DNA from: a virus
Virus record (IMG/VR): IMGVR_UViG_3300042894_003880
Location: 1-35,668 of that record
DNA: 35,668 nucleotides
Reading direction: 5' to 3' (one strand)
The notes below the pieces were generated by a model, which was not told where the DNA came from, made no database searches, and was given only the letters and a program-made list of their open reading frames with translations. Below, one piece after another: positions 17,316 through 26,209 of this stretch. A program made the position numbers and the translations under genes. Within the stretch, counting starts at the first letter, position 1, and every line of letters starts with the position of its first letter.

Positions 17316-18686
17316 TTAATAATTAAGCGTTAATCTAAATTGTTCTAATCCAGAAGAAGTTCTTTGTATTTTTTTTCTATTTTCAATGTATAAAATATTT
17401 CCGGAATATGGTATTAATTGTTCAATTGTTTCTTGTAAAACTAAACGAATAAGTTTTGACGTAGTACCATTTAACGGTTGATTTATAGATATCGTTCCAT
17501 GAGTATTTATAAGGTATAATAAATTATTTATCGAGTCAAAATTTAAAACTCTTCCTGAGTATGTTGGATTTAAAAGTTGCCCTTGATATACAATTTCGTC
17601 TTGGATATACGCCCCAGAACCTTGTGCCAATAAAACATCGTGCGTTGCACGATATATGCTAGAATTTGCAAATTGAGCTGTTACGCCAACAGTTATTTCC
17701 GGATTAGAAATTAATCCAATCTGTCTATAATCTATATCAGTTGGTAAAGTGGAACCTTCGGTTTGGTTAAATTCTGTTGTGATAATTATTGTTTTACAAC
17801 CCAATTCAGAGATTAAATCGTAACCATGCCCTCCAATAGGAGAAACTTCGGCAATCAATTGCGCTCCATTACCACTATATCCAAAATTTGCAGTTATATT
17901 GGCAGTAGCATATGTGTAATTTTTACCAGAATTGGTTACTAATATCTGGGATAATACATTACCAGATATAACTGCCGCAGCTGTTGCGCCTGTTCCATCT
18001 CCATCTATGCGTATAGTTGTTGTAGTTCCATTTCCAGAATCATCAATATAATTATTTCCGCTATTATAGATATTGATAACCGATATATCTCCGGAACCTA
18101 GTATGCTTGTTGATAAGGATTTTCTATGTTCAGCAACAGGTAATGGTATCCAATCTTGATCAAAAAATTTTAATTTTGCTCCTGGATCTATTGTATACAG
18201 ATATTTCCATTTATATCCATCTCCAGTAAAAATAATATTACTTGTAAAATTGACAGTATAATCTATTATTGGTTCAATAGTGGAAGCAATTCCATTTACA
18301 TGAATTATGGATTCGCCATTATATAAACATTTAAATACTTGATCATATGAATTTCTAACATAATAATTAATTTCGCCTATTCTATTAGAAGAATACTGTC
18401 CATAAGTTGTCCCGGATTTCCAATCAATTCTTTTTATTACTGGACAAATATCGTTAGAGTTTATCTTTTTAACTGCTACTAAATTTTTATGTATATTTTT
18501 TATATAAAAATCTGAATTTTCTGGTAATGGCGGACTTTCTTCATTAACCCAGGGATCAACTTTTGCGATAAAACAATATAAATTTAAAAATTCATTACCT
18601 GTATTTTTTAATATTAACTCAGGAGAATAATAATATTTTAAAATTTCTTTAGAAAATGCGGAATAAGGGATTAAACCTTGACTCAT
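17316..18686 (-). CDS. 8: Baseplate wedge protein gp8
   Basis: Wedge subunit that joins the gp7/gp10 arm to the inner baseplate. Visible T4 gp8 correspondences: KVDPW near residue 43 (T4 RSEPW), VIKRIDWKSGTTYGQY (T4 VIPRRDWGDTRYPDPY), GDGYKWKYLYTI (T4 GDGYVWEYLFEI), DYRQIGLISNPE (T4 GFRQISIITNPL) and the C-terminal SGNILYIENRKKI with a final LTLNY (T4 SGEMIYMENRPPI, ILFTF). The protein has 456 residues against 334 in T4. The excess consists of a Gly-rich GDGTGATA/NSGKNY repeat region at about 205-290 and an EIVYQG module at about 345-420. It starts two bases downstream of gp7. Confidence 0.93.
   Translation of the reverse strand: MSQGLIPYSAFSKEILKYYYSPELILKNTGNEFLNLYCFIAKVDPWVNEESPPLPENSDFYIKNIHKNLVAVKKINSNDICPVIKRIDWKSGTTYGQYSSNRIGEINYYVRNSYDQVFKCLYNGESIIHVNGIASTIEPIIDYTVNFTSNIIFTGDGYKWKYLYTIDPGAKLKFFDQDWIPLPVAEHRKSLSTSILGSGDISVINIYNSGNNYIDDSGNGTTTTIRIDGDGTGATAAAVISGNVLSQILVTNSGKNYTYATANITANFGYSGNGAQLIAEVSPIGGHGYDLISELGCKTIIITTEFNQTEGSTLPTDIDYRQIGLISNPEITVGVTAQFANSSIYRATHDVLLAQGSGAYIQDEIVYQGQLLNPTYSGRVLNFDSINNLLYLINTHGTISINQPLNGTTSKLIRLVLQETIEQLIPYSGNILYIENRKKIQRTSSGLEQFRLTLNY
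17514..17521 (-). promoter_or_regulatory. Possible internal late promoter box TATAAATA
   Basis: Perfect TATAAATA on the minus strand within the 3' part of gp8, about 211 bases before the start of the giant DUF4815-type gene. It could boost expression of that gene. The same chance caveat applies as for the box at 10373. Confidence 0.25.
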
Positions 18687-18688
18687 AT

Positions 18689-21388
18689 TTACACCGTTGT
18701 ATAAGTTGTAATAGTATTTGATAACAATTCTTTAATTACTGTAATATTTGTTGGATTTAAAGTATTACCATTTAAATTTAATTGATTCGTAAAATAGATT
18801 ATATTATTTGAAATATTAATAATTTCTTGCGGACTATTATTTGGAGTAGAAATTGCGTCTCCTACGCGAATAAATGTATTTACAGAATATTTATCAATGT
18901 TATAATTATTACCATTTGTTAGTATTATAGTATTTCCTTGAGTAAAACCGCTATAAACATTAGGAAATTTATATTGAACGAAATCAGTAAGAGTTAATAA
19001 ATTGCTATCAATATTAATATTGGCAATTGTTGAATAAACATTAAGGTTAGTAGGACCAGAAATATAAATATGTGTATTAACTGTAAAAATTGTATCGATA
19101 TCTAAATCGGTAATAATTTGTACTGTATTGGTATAATACGAATCTACGTTTTGTATTAATAGTGAGTTTACATTAGCTAATAAATATCCCATTTGGGCTG
19201 CAGAATTTTGCGCTAATCTATATGATGTATTTGATTTTAGTAAATTCTTAGTAACTAATCTACTACCTATTGGATGTATTAAATTTTCTAACACAGTTTT
19301 GTATGAATCGTAACTTTTTTCGGTTGCAATTACATACGTAGATAAATTGTATATATCGCTTTGAACTATAGAATATGAAGAAAGTTGGCCATCATTATTT
19401 AAATATCTTCCAGAATCTTCTATTAATCCATTTAAAAATTTAGCTGAAGCTTTAGCAGAACCATCACCATATATTTTTATCCCATTAGTAAATTTGGTAT
19501 CAGAATAATTTTGTTGTATTATCAACTCAATAAATTCGTTTGTTTCTGTATTACGCACGAATAATGCAGAATTATTCGCAGATATAGTTCCAATATAATC
19601 GTAAACTTGAATAGAAAATAATTTTTCGGAAGTTAATGGATTATAATATATTGAATTAATAGAATTTATATTTCCAGTAAATGTAGGTAGCTCATAATTA
19701 CCCTGATATACTATTGATGTAGTTAAATTTACATCAGAAGCGAACTCTAAACCAGAAACAACTATATCTTGTATACGCAAAGATACATTTGGAGCATTTA
19801 TATAATCTTCTCCGTTTTCTGTTAAAGTTATTTTAGTGATAGCTCCAATTTTATCAGTTTCTACAGTATATTCAACTCCAGTTCCTAATATTGCTGGTAT
19901 AGTTAACACAGCATTAGCTCCTGTTGGCGAATTAACGGTCACAATAGGCAAATTATCATTCGTATAACCCATGCCTCCTAACCCATAAGGAGTATTTGCG
20001 TTATAATAATATCCAACACTAGTTATCGATCCTGAAGATACATTAACAGAATTAATTTTTGCAAACGCAAAATTACCATCTCCTCCAGAAATTGTTATGA
20101 TATCATTTATGGTATATCCAGTTCCTGGATTAACAATTTTAATTTTAGCTAAAATTCCTAAATCTTTTAAATTTTGATTATATGTTTGAATATTTGTATT
20201 TGCTGTAAACGTTGATTGAACATTTAAAATTGGCTCTGAAGTAAACCCGCCGCCACCATTTAACACGGTTATTGCTATTATCGGATATACTGGATATCCG
20301 ATTAAATTAAAGAAATTACTTAATTGCGTGTTTGCATTTGCGGTAGAGGAAAAATTATAATTAGCAGCACCAATATTAACAAATAATTGATTTTCAATAC
20401 AATCATTAGAAATATACGCAACATTAGAACCTAACGACCCATCAACAACAGAAACTTGACAATCAGCTTTTCCTGATACATCATTAGTAACACTTACGGA
20501 CGAATTTGGTGCAACTCTATAACCATATCCCCCTTTTGTAACTACAATATTTTGAATTTGTCCCGTTGTAATCTCAGAGATTATTGCTTTAGCTCCAATT
20601 GGATTGGCTATTTGCGTATTAAGCCCTCCAGTAATTACAACTGGATCTCCAACTGTATAATATTTACCTCTTCTAGCCGGAACGATATCAATATTAGAAA
20701 GAGATCCGATAATTTTTGATGTTAATTTTACTGACCCTACAGGATACTTATCTGTGTAAGGGAAATACTCTCCATTAAAAAAATACACAGGGTTATTATC
20801 ATAATCTAATATTGTAATAGTCTCTCCAGACATAAACAATCTTTGAATATTTGATATATAAATTTGTATAAATTTTCCATTAACTTTACTTTGTTCTATA
20901 GTTGCTATAGATTTTGAAGTTTCTCCAAAGATTTTAAAGTTATTAATGTGTAAAAAATTTGAATCCGTCGATTTAATTTTTATTGATTTTGGAACTAACC
21001 ATCTTCCATAACTCGGTCTTAATATAAATTGACTTGTAGGATATACTTCCGCGTGAACGTTAAATAATGCTCTAAATAAAAATTTAAACGAATCAGGAAT
21101 ACCTTTTGCTTTATATAATTCTTTAGCTATTTTTATTAATTTTACTTTATCTGTTGCTATCGTATCGATATCAGGAAAATACGGCAAAAAATCCTGAGCA
21201 AAATAAGGGTAAAATTGTTCAAACCCCGAATCAATATCTAATTTTTCGCCAAGACCATAAATATCGTATGTATCATCAAACCAATTATAATATGCTTCAA
21301 AAAATTGGATAAATCTTGAATATGCTGGGTCATCTGCAATAAATGCAGGCAGTTTAGAAGCAAAAATTGTAGAATATTTAGTTGACAT
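18689..21388 (-). CDS. 7: Baseplate wedge protein gp7
   Basis: Wedge scaffold protein. Residues about 20-130 (FIQFFEAYYNWF, then ELYKAKGIPDSFKFLFRALF) match a segment in the C-terminal third of T4 gp7 (FCEAYIQYL and FYSTKGIEASYKFLFKVLYN). A late VLENLIHPIGSRLV corresponds to T4 VIRFVHPVGFGF. The roughly 600-residue N-terminal part of T4 gp7 is absent. Between the two conserved blocks the protein is filled with Gly-rich beta repeats (GGYGYRVAP, GGGGFTSEP, NPGTGYTINDIITISGG, ENGEDYINAP), about residues 230-545, and an IVYQG module at about 560-650. At 899 residues it is near the T4 length (1032) but built differently. The ATG overlaps the gp6 stop as TAATG. Confidence 0.88.
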   Translation of the reverse strand: MSTKYSTIFASKLPAFIADDPAYSRFIQFFEAYYNWFDDTYDIYGLGEKLDIDSGFEQFYPYFAQDFLPYFPDIDTIATDKVKLIKIAKELYKAKGIPDSFKFLFRALFNVHAEVYPTSQFILRPSYGRWLVPKSIKIKSTDSNFLHINNFKIFGETSKSIATIEQSKVNGKFIQIYISNIQRLFMSGETITILDYDNNPVYFFNGEYFPYTDKYPVGSVKLTSKIIGSLSNIDIVPARRGKYYTVGDPVVITGGLNTQIANPIGAKAIISEITTGQIQNIVVTKGGYGYRVAPNSSVSVTNDVSGKADCQVSVVDGSLGSNVAYISNDCIENQLFVNIGAANYNFSSTANANTQLSNFFNLIGYPVYPIIAITVLNGGGGFTSEPILNVQSTFTANTNIQTYNQNLKDLGILAKIKIVNPGTGYTINDIITISGGDGNFAFAKINSVNVSSGSITSVGYYYNANTPYGLGGMGYTNDNLPIVTVNSPTGANAVLTIPAILGTGVEYTVETDKIGAITKITLTENGEDYINAPNVSLRIQDIVVSGLEFASDVNLTTSIVYQGNYELPTFTGNINSINSIYYNPLTSEKLFSIQVYDYIGTISANNSALFVRNTETNEFIELIIQQNYSDTKFTNGIKIYGDGSAKASAKFLNGLIEDSGRYLNNDGQLSSYSIVQSDIYNLSTYVIATEKSYDSYKTVLENLIHPIGSRLVTKNLLKSNTSYRLAQNSAAQMGYLLANVNSLLIQNVDSYYTNTVQIITDLDIDTIFTVNTHIYISGPTNLNVYSTIANINIDSNLLTLTDFVQYKFPNVYSGFTQGNTIILTNGNNYNIDKYSVNTFIRVGDAISTPNNSPQEIINISNNIIYFTNQLNLNGNTLNPTNITVIKELLSNTITTYTTV

Positions 21389-23430
21389 TAAATTTTTGAT
21401 TGTATATTAGTAATTATTGACGTATCATCCATAATATCTAGAGTTATTATTTTATCTTTTGTAGACGAAAATATCGTAGATTCCGGTGTTACCATAATAG
21501 GGAAATATCCTAATAGATTATTTATATTATATGCATTAAAATTATTTAATGTAACTGTTCCTTTAGAATAGTTTATTTGGCCAATATTATCCTGAATAAC
21601 TGTTTTTATATTATTAACATAATAGTAACTTCTTAATTTAACTGTATTTCCAGTTAAATTTGGAACTATTACTGCTCCAGTTCCTCCGCCTCCAGAAACA
21701 ACTGCAACAGCTTGGGTATAGTTTAATCCTGCTGATGTAATATTAACCGAAGTTATTGTACTGTTAGTAACGTCCGCTGTAGCTGTAGCGCCAGTTCCAT
21801 CTCCATAAATTGTAATAGTTGGAATAGAAGAAAATCCGCTACCTCCATTTATTATCTGTATTGATTCTAATGTGTTAAATACAGATGGAGATTCTTCAAT
21901 TTTAGCATTTTGGTATAAAGAACCATTTGATGCAATACAATCAAAATATCCACTATCTAAAGTTCCTTTTTTCAACGGGACTTCAAAATTAAATGTATGT
22001 GAATTGTCTGTTCCAAATATAGGAATAAATCTTTTTTCTAAAGAAATAGTTGATTCTGATGTAATAATTGCTGCATCGGTATTTTTAATTTTTGTTATCA
22101 AATCTGCTAATATGAATACAGAATCAAATGTATTAAGAGAAGTATTACAAAAATCCATTATAGATAATTTTATTAAACTTAATATTTGGTAAGGATCATA
22201 AATAGATTTTTGTTTATCAAAAAATACATTAGTGTTTATTCTTATAAATGTGTAATCTACATCAACAATTTCAGGTATAGCTGTGATTATGCTGAACGGT
22301 TTTATGTATTCATTAATCAATCTATATTTTTGCAATTCAGATAAATTATATCCACCCGTTGGTTTAATGCATATAAAAATTTTACCATATTCAGGTGGAT
22401 CTATATCTTCTCCTCCCCAAACATTAACAGCTTGAATTGGAATTATCGGATTATCTCTTTTTAATAATTCAAGGTAATCAGATTTACTTACAGCTCTATT
22501 TTGAGAAGAATATGCTTTTGGTGCAGAATATTTAATTGATTCAATCGATTCTTTTGCGCTACCGCCAGTTGCTGTATCCCCGCTACTAGTAATAATAACT
22601 CCAGAATAATTACCGATTTTATCCATTAACGTAAATTTATATGCGCCATTTGGAGCTTCACCTTTAGTTGTTAAATATTCTATAACAATAACATTACCAG
22701 TTTTTAATGAAGAACCTAAAATACCATCACCAAAATATATTTCAAATAAACCAGATAACCCTTCTTGAAGGAAATATACTTTAGAAGTATCATCTAAAGT
22801 TAAATGGTTAGAAGCCAACTCAAATTTAGTAAAAACTGTCGACTGTGATGATTCATAAACCAAAACTTGTAGAGATGTCGTATCAACTTCGCTATCTGGA
22901 ATAGTAAAGGTTGATGATTCATTCTGGAAATTATTAACCGAATATGTGTATCTTACTGGGTTCCCTTGATATATTGGAACATAATAAAATTGCGCAGTAT
23001 TATTATTTGCAGTTACTGTAATCGATTCCAATGTAACAAATGGATAATTCACGCCATCAATTGCTTGCGAAGAAAATTTAGTATATTTTGGAATAGTAAA
23101 ATTAGCCGATGTAGTTCCATTAAATTTTAAATCAATATGCGCCATTGATGCTTTTGCTGAAGATGGAACGTAATTAAGTAATTTAGCATGAGATACAACT
23201 GATCCACGTTTTACTGCAGTATCTAAAAATGCTTCATTAGCGACCATATTAAGATAATATGCATTATAATGAGTATTATATGCTAGTAAATCTAATACAG
23301 TAGAAATAACTGAACTTTCAAAATCATAATCATTAAATTTATCTTGACCGCGCAAATAGTTTTTAAAATTATTTTTAATTGCGTCAAAATCTAATTCTGC
23401 AATATTAACTGATGAATTGGCACTGGCCAT
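21388..23430 (-). CDS. 6: Baseplate wedge protein gp6 (baseplate J-like)
   Basis: Forms the continuous ring of the wedge that drives the baseplate shape change. 680 residues against 660 in T4. The N-terminus (LDFDAIKNNFKNYL, then LLAYNTHYNAYYLNMVANEAFLDTA) is the hallmark of gp6 in T4-like phages. Further on, YFGDGILGSSLKTGNVIVIEY and SKSDYLELLKRDNP belong to the baseplate J-like fold. A Gly-rich insertion (GGSGFSSIPTITIYGDGTGA and SAGLNYTQA, about residues 523-597) is the same type of repeat as in gp7 and gp8. The start ATG is preceded by AGGGGA. A GATAAATA box (23464 to 23457) lies 27 bases upstream and differs by one base from the late consensus, so weak late initiation there is possible. 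Confidence 0.94.
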   Translation of the reverse strand: MASANSSVNIAELDFDAIKNNFKNYLRGQDKFNDYDFESSVISTVLDLLAYNTHYNAYYLNMVANEAFLDTAVKRGSVVSHAKLLNYVPSSAKASMAHIDLKFNGTTSANFTIPKYTKFSSQAIDGVNYPFVTLESITVTANNNTAQFYYVPIYQGNPVRYTYSVNNFQNESSTFTIPDSEVDTTSLQVLVYESSQSTVFTKFELASNHLTLDDTSKVYFLQEGLSGLFEIYFGDGILGSSLKTGNVIVIEYLTTKGEAPNGAYKFTLMDKIGNYSGVIITSSGDTATGGSAKESIESIKYSAPKAYSSQNRAVSKSDYLELLKRDNPIIPIQAVNVWGGEDIDPPEYGKIFICIKPTGGYNLSELQKYRLINEYIKPFSIITAIPEIVDVDYTFIRINTNVFFDKQKSIYDPYQILSLIKLSIMDFCNTSLNTFDSVFILADLITKIKNTDAAIITSESTISLEKRFIPIFGTDNSHTFNFEVPLKKGTLDSGYFDCIASNGSLYQNAKIEESPSVFNTLESIQIINGGSGFSSIPTITIYGDGTGATATADVTNSTITSVNITSAGLNYTQAVAVVSGGGGTGAVIVPNLTGNTVKLRSYYYVNNIKTVIQDNIGQINYSKGTVTLNNFNAYNINNLLGYFPIMVTPESTIFSSTKDKIITLDIMDDTSIITNIQSKI

Positions 23431-23459
23431 TATTTTCCCCTAAATCCTTTTATTAGTAT

Positions 23460-23864
23460 TTATCTAAGTCTTGATAAAATAAAATCTGCTGTAAATGGTT
23501 GAACCAAGTTATTAATATAAAATGATATAGTTACTTGGTATGAGTTATAATCATATAACGCTTCAACGTTAACAGAAGTTAATGTAACTCTGTAATCAAA
23601 ATTCTTTATTACATAAGTTATTTCTTTTGTTAATGCAGAAGATGTAATTGGGCTCATTGGTTCAAATAACAATTTACGAAGATTTGACCCATAATTTGGC
23701 TGAAATGGCTTTTCGTAATAATTTGTCAATAATAAATTTTTCAACGCCCTAGTAACAGCTAATTCCCCAGTGGAAAGCATTAAATCTTTTTTAGCTGGAT
23801 GTGGTTGAAATGTCATATCCAAATCAGAATATCCGCTAAAATTTTTTATTTCTGTAGATTTCAT
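23460..23864 (-). CDS. 25: Baseplate wedge protein gp25
   Basis: Small inner-wedge protein that nucleates sheath and wedge contacts; the fold is shared with phage P2 gpW-like and T6SS TssE proteins. It is 134 residues, essentially the T4 length (132). Seen: an N-terminal region with LMLSTGELAVTRALKNLLLT, then YYEKPFQPNYGSNLRKLLFE, a conserved block containing the PF/GS/LF pattern of the gp25 family, and a C-terminal beta hairpin (VTISFYINNLVQPFTADFIL). One base separates it from gp5, and a 29-base gap precedes gp6. The gp5-gp25-gp6 neighbourhood is typical of marine T4-like phages. Confidence 0.93.
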   Translation of the reverse strand: MKSTEIKNFSGYSDLDMTFQPHPAKKDLMLSTGELAVTRALKNLLLTNYYEKPFQPNYGSNLRKLLFEPMSPITSSALTKEITYVIKNFDYRVTLTSVNVEALYDYNSYQVTISFYINNLVQPFTADFILSRLR

Positions 23865-23865
23865 A

Positions 23866-24852
23866 TTAGTTTAAGTTTATTGGTGAACCTTTAATATTAG
23901 TTGCTCCACTACTTGTTTGGTTTATAGTTCCAGCAACAGTTGTTGTCATATTTCCATTAATCGTCATAGTATAATTCCCATCAATAGTTGTATCACAATT
24001 ACCAATAATATAAACTTTATTACTTCCTTCAATTGTAACTGAGCAATCTCCAGAAATAGATACTTTATCATTATTTAATACAACAGTATATCTATCTTTA
24101 ACAATTTTCTCGACCTGTGAACCATCTGGATGCGTCTCAGAGAACGTTCCGCTTCTATGATACAAATGTATCCGTTCATGCCCAGGAGAGTCGTCAAGCT
24201 CGAAATAATGTCCTGATTCAGTGCTTACAACTTGATTGTATGGATACTTTGTATTATAAGGAGAATTAGGTTCAGTCCAAGCAGTTGCACCTTTTGGTCC
24301 TTTAGCTTTTTTAACAGAATCATTTTTTGCTTTAACAATAGTTGTATCTATACTTTCATTCCTTGATAGTCTACTTGTAGTAGGTTGGTCAAGTCTATTT
24401 GGATAAGTATTTGCTGCTGGGCGCTCAGTAATTTTTGCGCCACCTTTAGTTGAATAATCAATTGTCTGCGGTTTTCTCGGAGCAGCTTTTAATTGTTCGT
24501 CAGTTCTTGGGTCATTAAAACCTTTTTCTCTGTCAGGGCTATCTTCTGGTATTCCATGAAACATACCCATAATTATTGGATATTGGCTTGATGCGCCATC
24601 CATAAAAAAACCCATTACAAAATCCCCTTCTTGTAGCGTAGAAGGAGTAGACGTTGACCCATTAATAGAAAATAATGGTTGCGCCCAAGGTAATGTATTT
24701 GTTGGAACTTGCGCTTTTGTTCCTTCGTGTAATCCTTGTATTCTTACTCTACACCGACCAAGATTTAATGGATCCATTCTATCTTCGATAACGCCGATCC
24801 ACCAAACGAATCCATTATGGCCTATGAAATTTCCTCTTCTATTATTACTCAT
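23866..24852 (-). CDS. 5: Baseplate hub spike protein gp5, without lysozyme domain
   Basis: Central spike that punctures the cell envelope. The N-terminal OB-fold is at about residues 15-110 (WWIGVIEDRMDPLNLGRCRV, then WAQPLF and EGDFVMGFFMDG). After a charged linker, a stretch with SGHYFELDDSPGHERIHLYH precedes a C-terminal repeat of about eight-residue units (SISGDCSVTIEGSNKV and on to the end), which predicts the triple beta-helix needle. It is 328 residues against 575 in T4. The T4 lysozyme domain between the OB-fold and the needle is missing, and no catalytic Glu motif is visible. It sits in the hub order with the gp27-like gene upstream. The lysozyme function appears to be in the 1032-residue protein at 31696. 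Confidence 0.92.
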   Translation of the reverse strand: MSNNRRGNFIGHNGFVWWIGVIEDRMDPLNLGRCRVRIQGLHEGTKAQVPTNTLPWAQPLFSINGSTSTPSTLQEGDFVMGFFMDGASSQYPIIMGMFHGIPEDSPDREKGFNDPRTDEQLKAAPRKPQTIDYSTKGGAKITERPAANTYPNRLDQPTTSRLSRNESIDTTIVKAKNDSVKKAKGPKGATAWTEPNSPYNTKYPYNQVVSTESGHYFELDDSPGHERIHLYHRSGTFSETHPDGSQVEKIVKDRYTVVLNNDKVSISGDCSVTIEGSNKVYIIGNCDTTIDGNYTMTINGNMTTTVAGTINQTSSGATNIKGSPINLN

Positions 24853-24853
24853 A

Positions 24854-26209
24854 TTATCTTACTTCTTTCCAACCTGGATTAGTATTATCATATTTAAATG
24901 TTTTATTAGGATAAGAATCTTTACATAGTTCTAGTATCGTAGTAAACCTATTTTCTTGTGTTATTATATGTCTTAATGCAGTAATAAGATATTTTCCTGA
25001 ATAAATTGGATCAGAAGTTTTTTCTTTGCTTTGTGGATTATTATAGCTTATTTCTGGTTTATCAAAATCAACAATCATACCAACAGTTAAACCAATATCT
25101 CCAGGAATAATAATTTTTATTCTATTAGACCACATAAGAGATAACTGCGAAGATCTAACTGAAGTAGTTTTTTCTGGAGAAAACTCATTAACCGGAACTT
25201 CTTTATCTTTAATATATTTATTTTCGCTTTGACCGGAAGTTGATATTACAAATTTAACAGCTCCTACAGTTTTATTCATTGTATCTCCCATTCTATTTTC
25301 TGCTGAATTAGGAAGAGAAGCATAGTCTAATGATTGGACGTTTTTTGTATATTCATTATAATCATGAGCATTTTCTCCAAATTTCAACCTTAATGGATCG
25401 ATTGTTATTGTCTTACTTGCCATCGTTCCTTGTTTAACTGCAGAAATAGAATCAAATGCGCTTATATGTTCAAACGCAATAACATTTACGAATTCTTTAT
25501 TGACGTCAGAAATTAAATCATTTTGTGTTGATTTCAAATTCTTTTCTTCGTATTTGTATTTTCTTGCAGTTTTTTGTTTATACAAATTTAAAACTGATCT
25601 AAAAGAAAATCCATATTTATCTTCGTAGAATAGAAAAAATGCTCCTGCATTTTTATCTTGATCAGCTTGTGCAAATGTTGTTAACCAGTTTATTGCTTGA
25701 AATGGTTTTAAATTTGGAACTAAAATATCATGAACTCCAGAAGTTTTATCAAAATTTATTAAAAGGTCCGGATTAATTTTTAAATCATTTTCTAAAATAC
25801 CATGAACAATATCCGCAATTATCATATTTTTATATGACTTAGATATTTTGTATTGTTCATTTAAATACGCTTCCTCTGAACAAAAATGTATGATATAATT
25901 TTCATTTGAAGTTTTTGTTTGAGATCTTCCGCTATGTTTGTAAATCCTAAGTGTCTTTTTTAATGGATCATCTAGTCCAGGTTTATCTATTTCAAGAATT
26001 AATACTTCTTGTCCTTGAAATTGAAACATTTGAATAAGGCCAACAGAATCATTTATAACCAATGCTCCACTAACAAAATTAGAAAAAATATCCTCAAAAT
26101 AATTTATCTCAACAACCATAGCTGAAACATCAGTTGGGTGTCCAGAAACGCCAACAATTTTGCAAGATACAATTGATACATCTTGTATATGTAATAATCC
26201 ATCAGCCAT
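24854..26209 (-). CDS. 27: Baseplate hub protein, gp27-like
   Basis: Probable hub ring that links the gp5 spike to the tail tube. It is 451 residues (T4 gp27 is 391). The N-terminal part (DVSAMVVEINYFEDIFSNFV with VINDSVGLIQMFQFQGQEVL) is the first tube-like domain. LKPFQAINWLTTFAQA with GAFFLFYEDKYGFSF matches the family pattern in which a Trp-containing helix is followed by an F..(Y/W)(E/Q)D..G strand (T4 FVFVWQDIMGVNM). The C-terminal SGKYLITALRHIIT with TTILELCKD is the second tube-like domain. It overlaps gp53 by eight bases and is one base from gp5. The call rests on architecture and context more than on identity to T4 gp27. Confidence 0.82.
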   Translation of the reverse strand: MADGLLHIQDVSIVSCKIVGVSGHPTDVSAMVVEINYFEDIFSNFVSGALVINDSVGLIQMFQFQGQEVLILEIDKPGLDDPLKKTLRIYKHSGRSQTKTSNENYIIHFCSEEAYLNEQYKISKSYKNMIIADIVHGILENDLKINPDLLINFDKTSGVHDILVPNLKPFQAINWLTTFAQADQDKNAGAFFLFYEDKYGFSFRSVLNLYKQKTARKYKYEEKNLKSTQNDLISDVNKEFVNVIAFEHISAFDSISAVKQGTMASKTITIDPLRLKFGENAHDYNEYTKNVQSLDYASLPNSAENRMGDTMNKTVGAVKFVISTSGQSENKYIKDKEVPVNEFSPEKTTSVRSSQLSLMWSNRIKIIIPGDIGLTVGMIVDFDKPEISYNNPQSKEKTSDPIYSGKYLITALRHIITQENRFTTILELCKDSYPNKTFKYDNTNPGWKEVR

